Source of the DNA: Xenopus tropicalis
Lineage: Eukaryota > Chordata > Amphibia > Anura > Pipidae
NCBI RefSeq assembly: GCF_000004195.4
Contig: NC_030677.2
Coordinates: forward strand, 102,018,829-102,082,828
Length of the DNA stretch: 64,000 nucleotides
Direction: 5' to 3'
Below are positions 62,725 to 64,000 of the stretch, one piece after another (the first letter of the stretch is position 1; every line of letters begins with the position of its first letter). Both the position numbers and the translations under genes were made by a program. Under the pieces are notes generated by a model. That model was not told where the DNA came from. It worked only from the letters and a program-made list of their open reading frames with translations, and made no database searches.

Positions 62725-63172
62725 CATCCTGTAGTATACTACATATTGAGAATTTCTTGTAATGTCTCCTGGTGTTTGAGTTAGATGAATGTTTTTAACA
62801 GGAAGAAATAAAGAGTATTTTTATTTGTTGATTTTAGAGGTAATACAAGCTTCCCCATTTTTTGTATTTTTTTTCGTCAATTATATGTGAACGTTTGAAA
62901 TATAGATACAGGGCTGTGCTCGTTTTAAACTTTACACTATTATCCCCTAGATAGAAACATATTTAGTATACTGTTTCCCCCCCAGGAAACCTTCTTAAAT
63001 AATGCATTTTGTTTGCGTGTGTTGAAGTAGCCATACATTTAGGCATCAATGATTTATTGATTTATTGATATGAATTATATAACAATAAAATAGCGGCGTC
63101 TCCATCTAAAAGCACATACACATACCTACAAACTAGCAGGATATATTCTTCTAAAGTTAGGGCAGTGTTTTG

Positions 63173-63598
63173 TTAAAGGGACAGTAACACCAAAAAATGA
63201 AAGTGTATAAAAGTAATTACTATATAATGTAATGCTGCCCTGTACTGGTACAACTAGTGTGTTTTCCTTAGAAAGACTTCTATAGTTTATATAATAAAGC
63301 TTCTATGTAGCCACGGGGGCAGCCATTTACAGGAGAAAAGGCACAGGTTACTTAGCAGATAACAGATAAAACCCCATTATATTCTACAGAGCTTATTTGT
63401 TATCTGCTATGTGCCTGTGCCTTTTCTCCTTTTTCCCAGCTTCAATGGCTGCCCCCGTGTTGACATAGCAGCTCATTTATATAAACTATAGTAGCGTTTC
63501 TGTTGCAAACTTACCAGTTTTACCAGCGCAGGGCAACTGTACATTATATTTTAATTACTTTAAAACACTTTCATTTTTTGGTGTTACTGTTCCTTTAA
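63173..63598. mobile_element. T2/Kolobok-like MITE
   Basis: TTAA lies at 63173-63176 and 63595-63598. Ends AGGGACAGTAACACC / ggtgttactgttcct. Same family as the MITE nested in the PLE (4223-4665), with the 'gggggcagccattta' hairpin. Confidence 0.85.
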
Positions 63599-64000
63599 CA
63601 TGTCCATTGTGAGATCTGTATTGTGGTTATGATTTTCTGTATTGAGTGTTTTAATTGCTTAAATCGTTGAGGGTGGCACCAAAAACTACCAGAAGGCTTA
63701 ATAGAGCAGCAAGAGCTAGGGCAGTTATTGCCTTGATTATATGGATGAGTCAAGCAATACGTTTGCATTTATTTCTTAATAAACCTAAGGGGCTTACTTA
63801 TTAACAGCAATAATATTTGAACAGTCACCAAGTTAGAAAACAAAAGCAAAGATCTGTTTGTTTGTTATGGGCAACATCGCTGTTGAAGTTTGTCTCCAAT
63901 GTTAATAAAAGCACCACTTAGATGTAAATGTACATTCTCTAATGAAGCATGTAAATGTCTTTATATTGTTTAAAAGCGCTTGTGGTTCTGAAAATGATCT

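Larger units (their letters stand above)
60177..64000. other. Upstream region of MYO1F
   Basis: Should contain or precede the MYO1F start exon and promoter; neither is clear. Recognised contents are listed separately (60296, 60625, 62704, 63173). The rest shows no coding signal. Confidence 0.4.

Overview
This is vertebrate nuclear DNA, and the repeats point to the frog Xenopus (most likely X. tropicalis, though the species is not proven here). The genes have GT-AG introns and vertebrate protein families. The repeats are mostly DNA transposons: TTAA-flanked Kolobok/T2-like MITEs, TWA-flanked PIF/Harbinger-like MITEs, hAT elements with 8-bp duplications and a Tc1 element. There are also CR1-type LINE ends, an L1-like LINE fragment and a Penelope-like retroelement. 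I see no tRNA or rRNA gene, CRISPR array or prokaryotic feature.

Two protein genes are supported, both on the minus strand. (1) MYO1F, an unconventional long-tailed class I myosin, runs from 60176 down to 30005. I placed 27 coding exons whose splice phases all fit. They sum to 3285 nt, i.e. residues 2-1095 plus stop, close to the family's usual ~1100 residues. The exon carrying the initiator ATG was not found. (2) ZNF414, a zinc-finger protein, runs from a proposed start exon at 20168 down to 8723. Six well-supported exons sum to 1077 nt; with the proposed ATG they give 359 residues. ZNF414 next to MYO1F is the gene order I know from human 19p13.2, so each call supports the other.

Layout: 1-8.7 kb is a transposon pile-up, with a four-deep nest at 1.85-6.67 kb (Harbinger-like MITE > Tc1 > Penelope-like element > T2-like MITE). 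8.7-20.2 kb is ZNF414, whose introns hold many MITEs. 20.2-30 kb is intergenic and repeat-rich. 30-60.2 kb is MYO1F: SH3 and tail exons at low coordinates, motor exons to 54.1 kb, then a 5.9-kb intron and the first placed coding exon at 60.04-60.18 kb. 60.2-64 kb is upstream DNA of MYO1F with repeats.

The most interesting non-gene signals are: a hammerhead-ribozyme motif inside the Penelope-like element; that element's clean 13-bp target duplication within the last codons of the Tc1 transposase; a 1.48-kb hAT element carrying a 26-bp minisatellite and 163-bp repeats built on ~78-bp palindromes; a Harbinger-like MITE with a recent 232-bp internal tandem duplication; and a hairpin plus G-rich minisatellite element at 23.6-24.6 kb. 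All identifications come from reading the sequence and remembered family knowledge; no database search was run.
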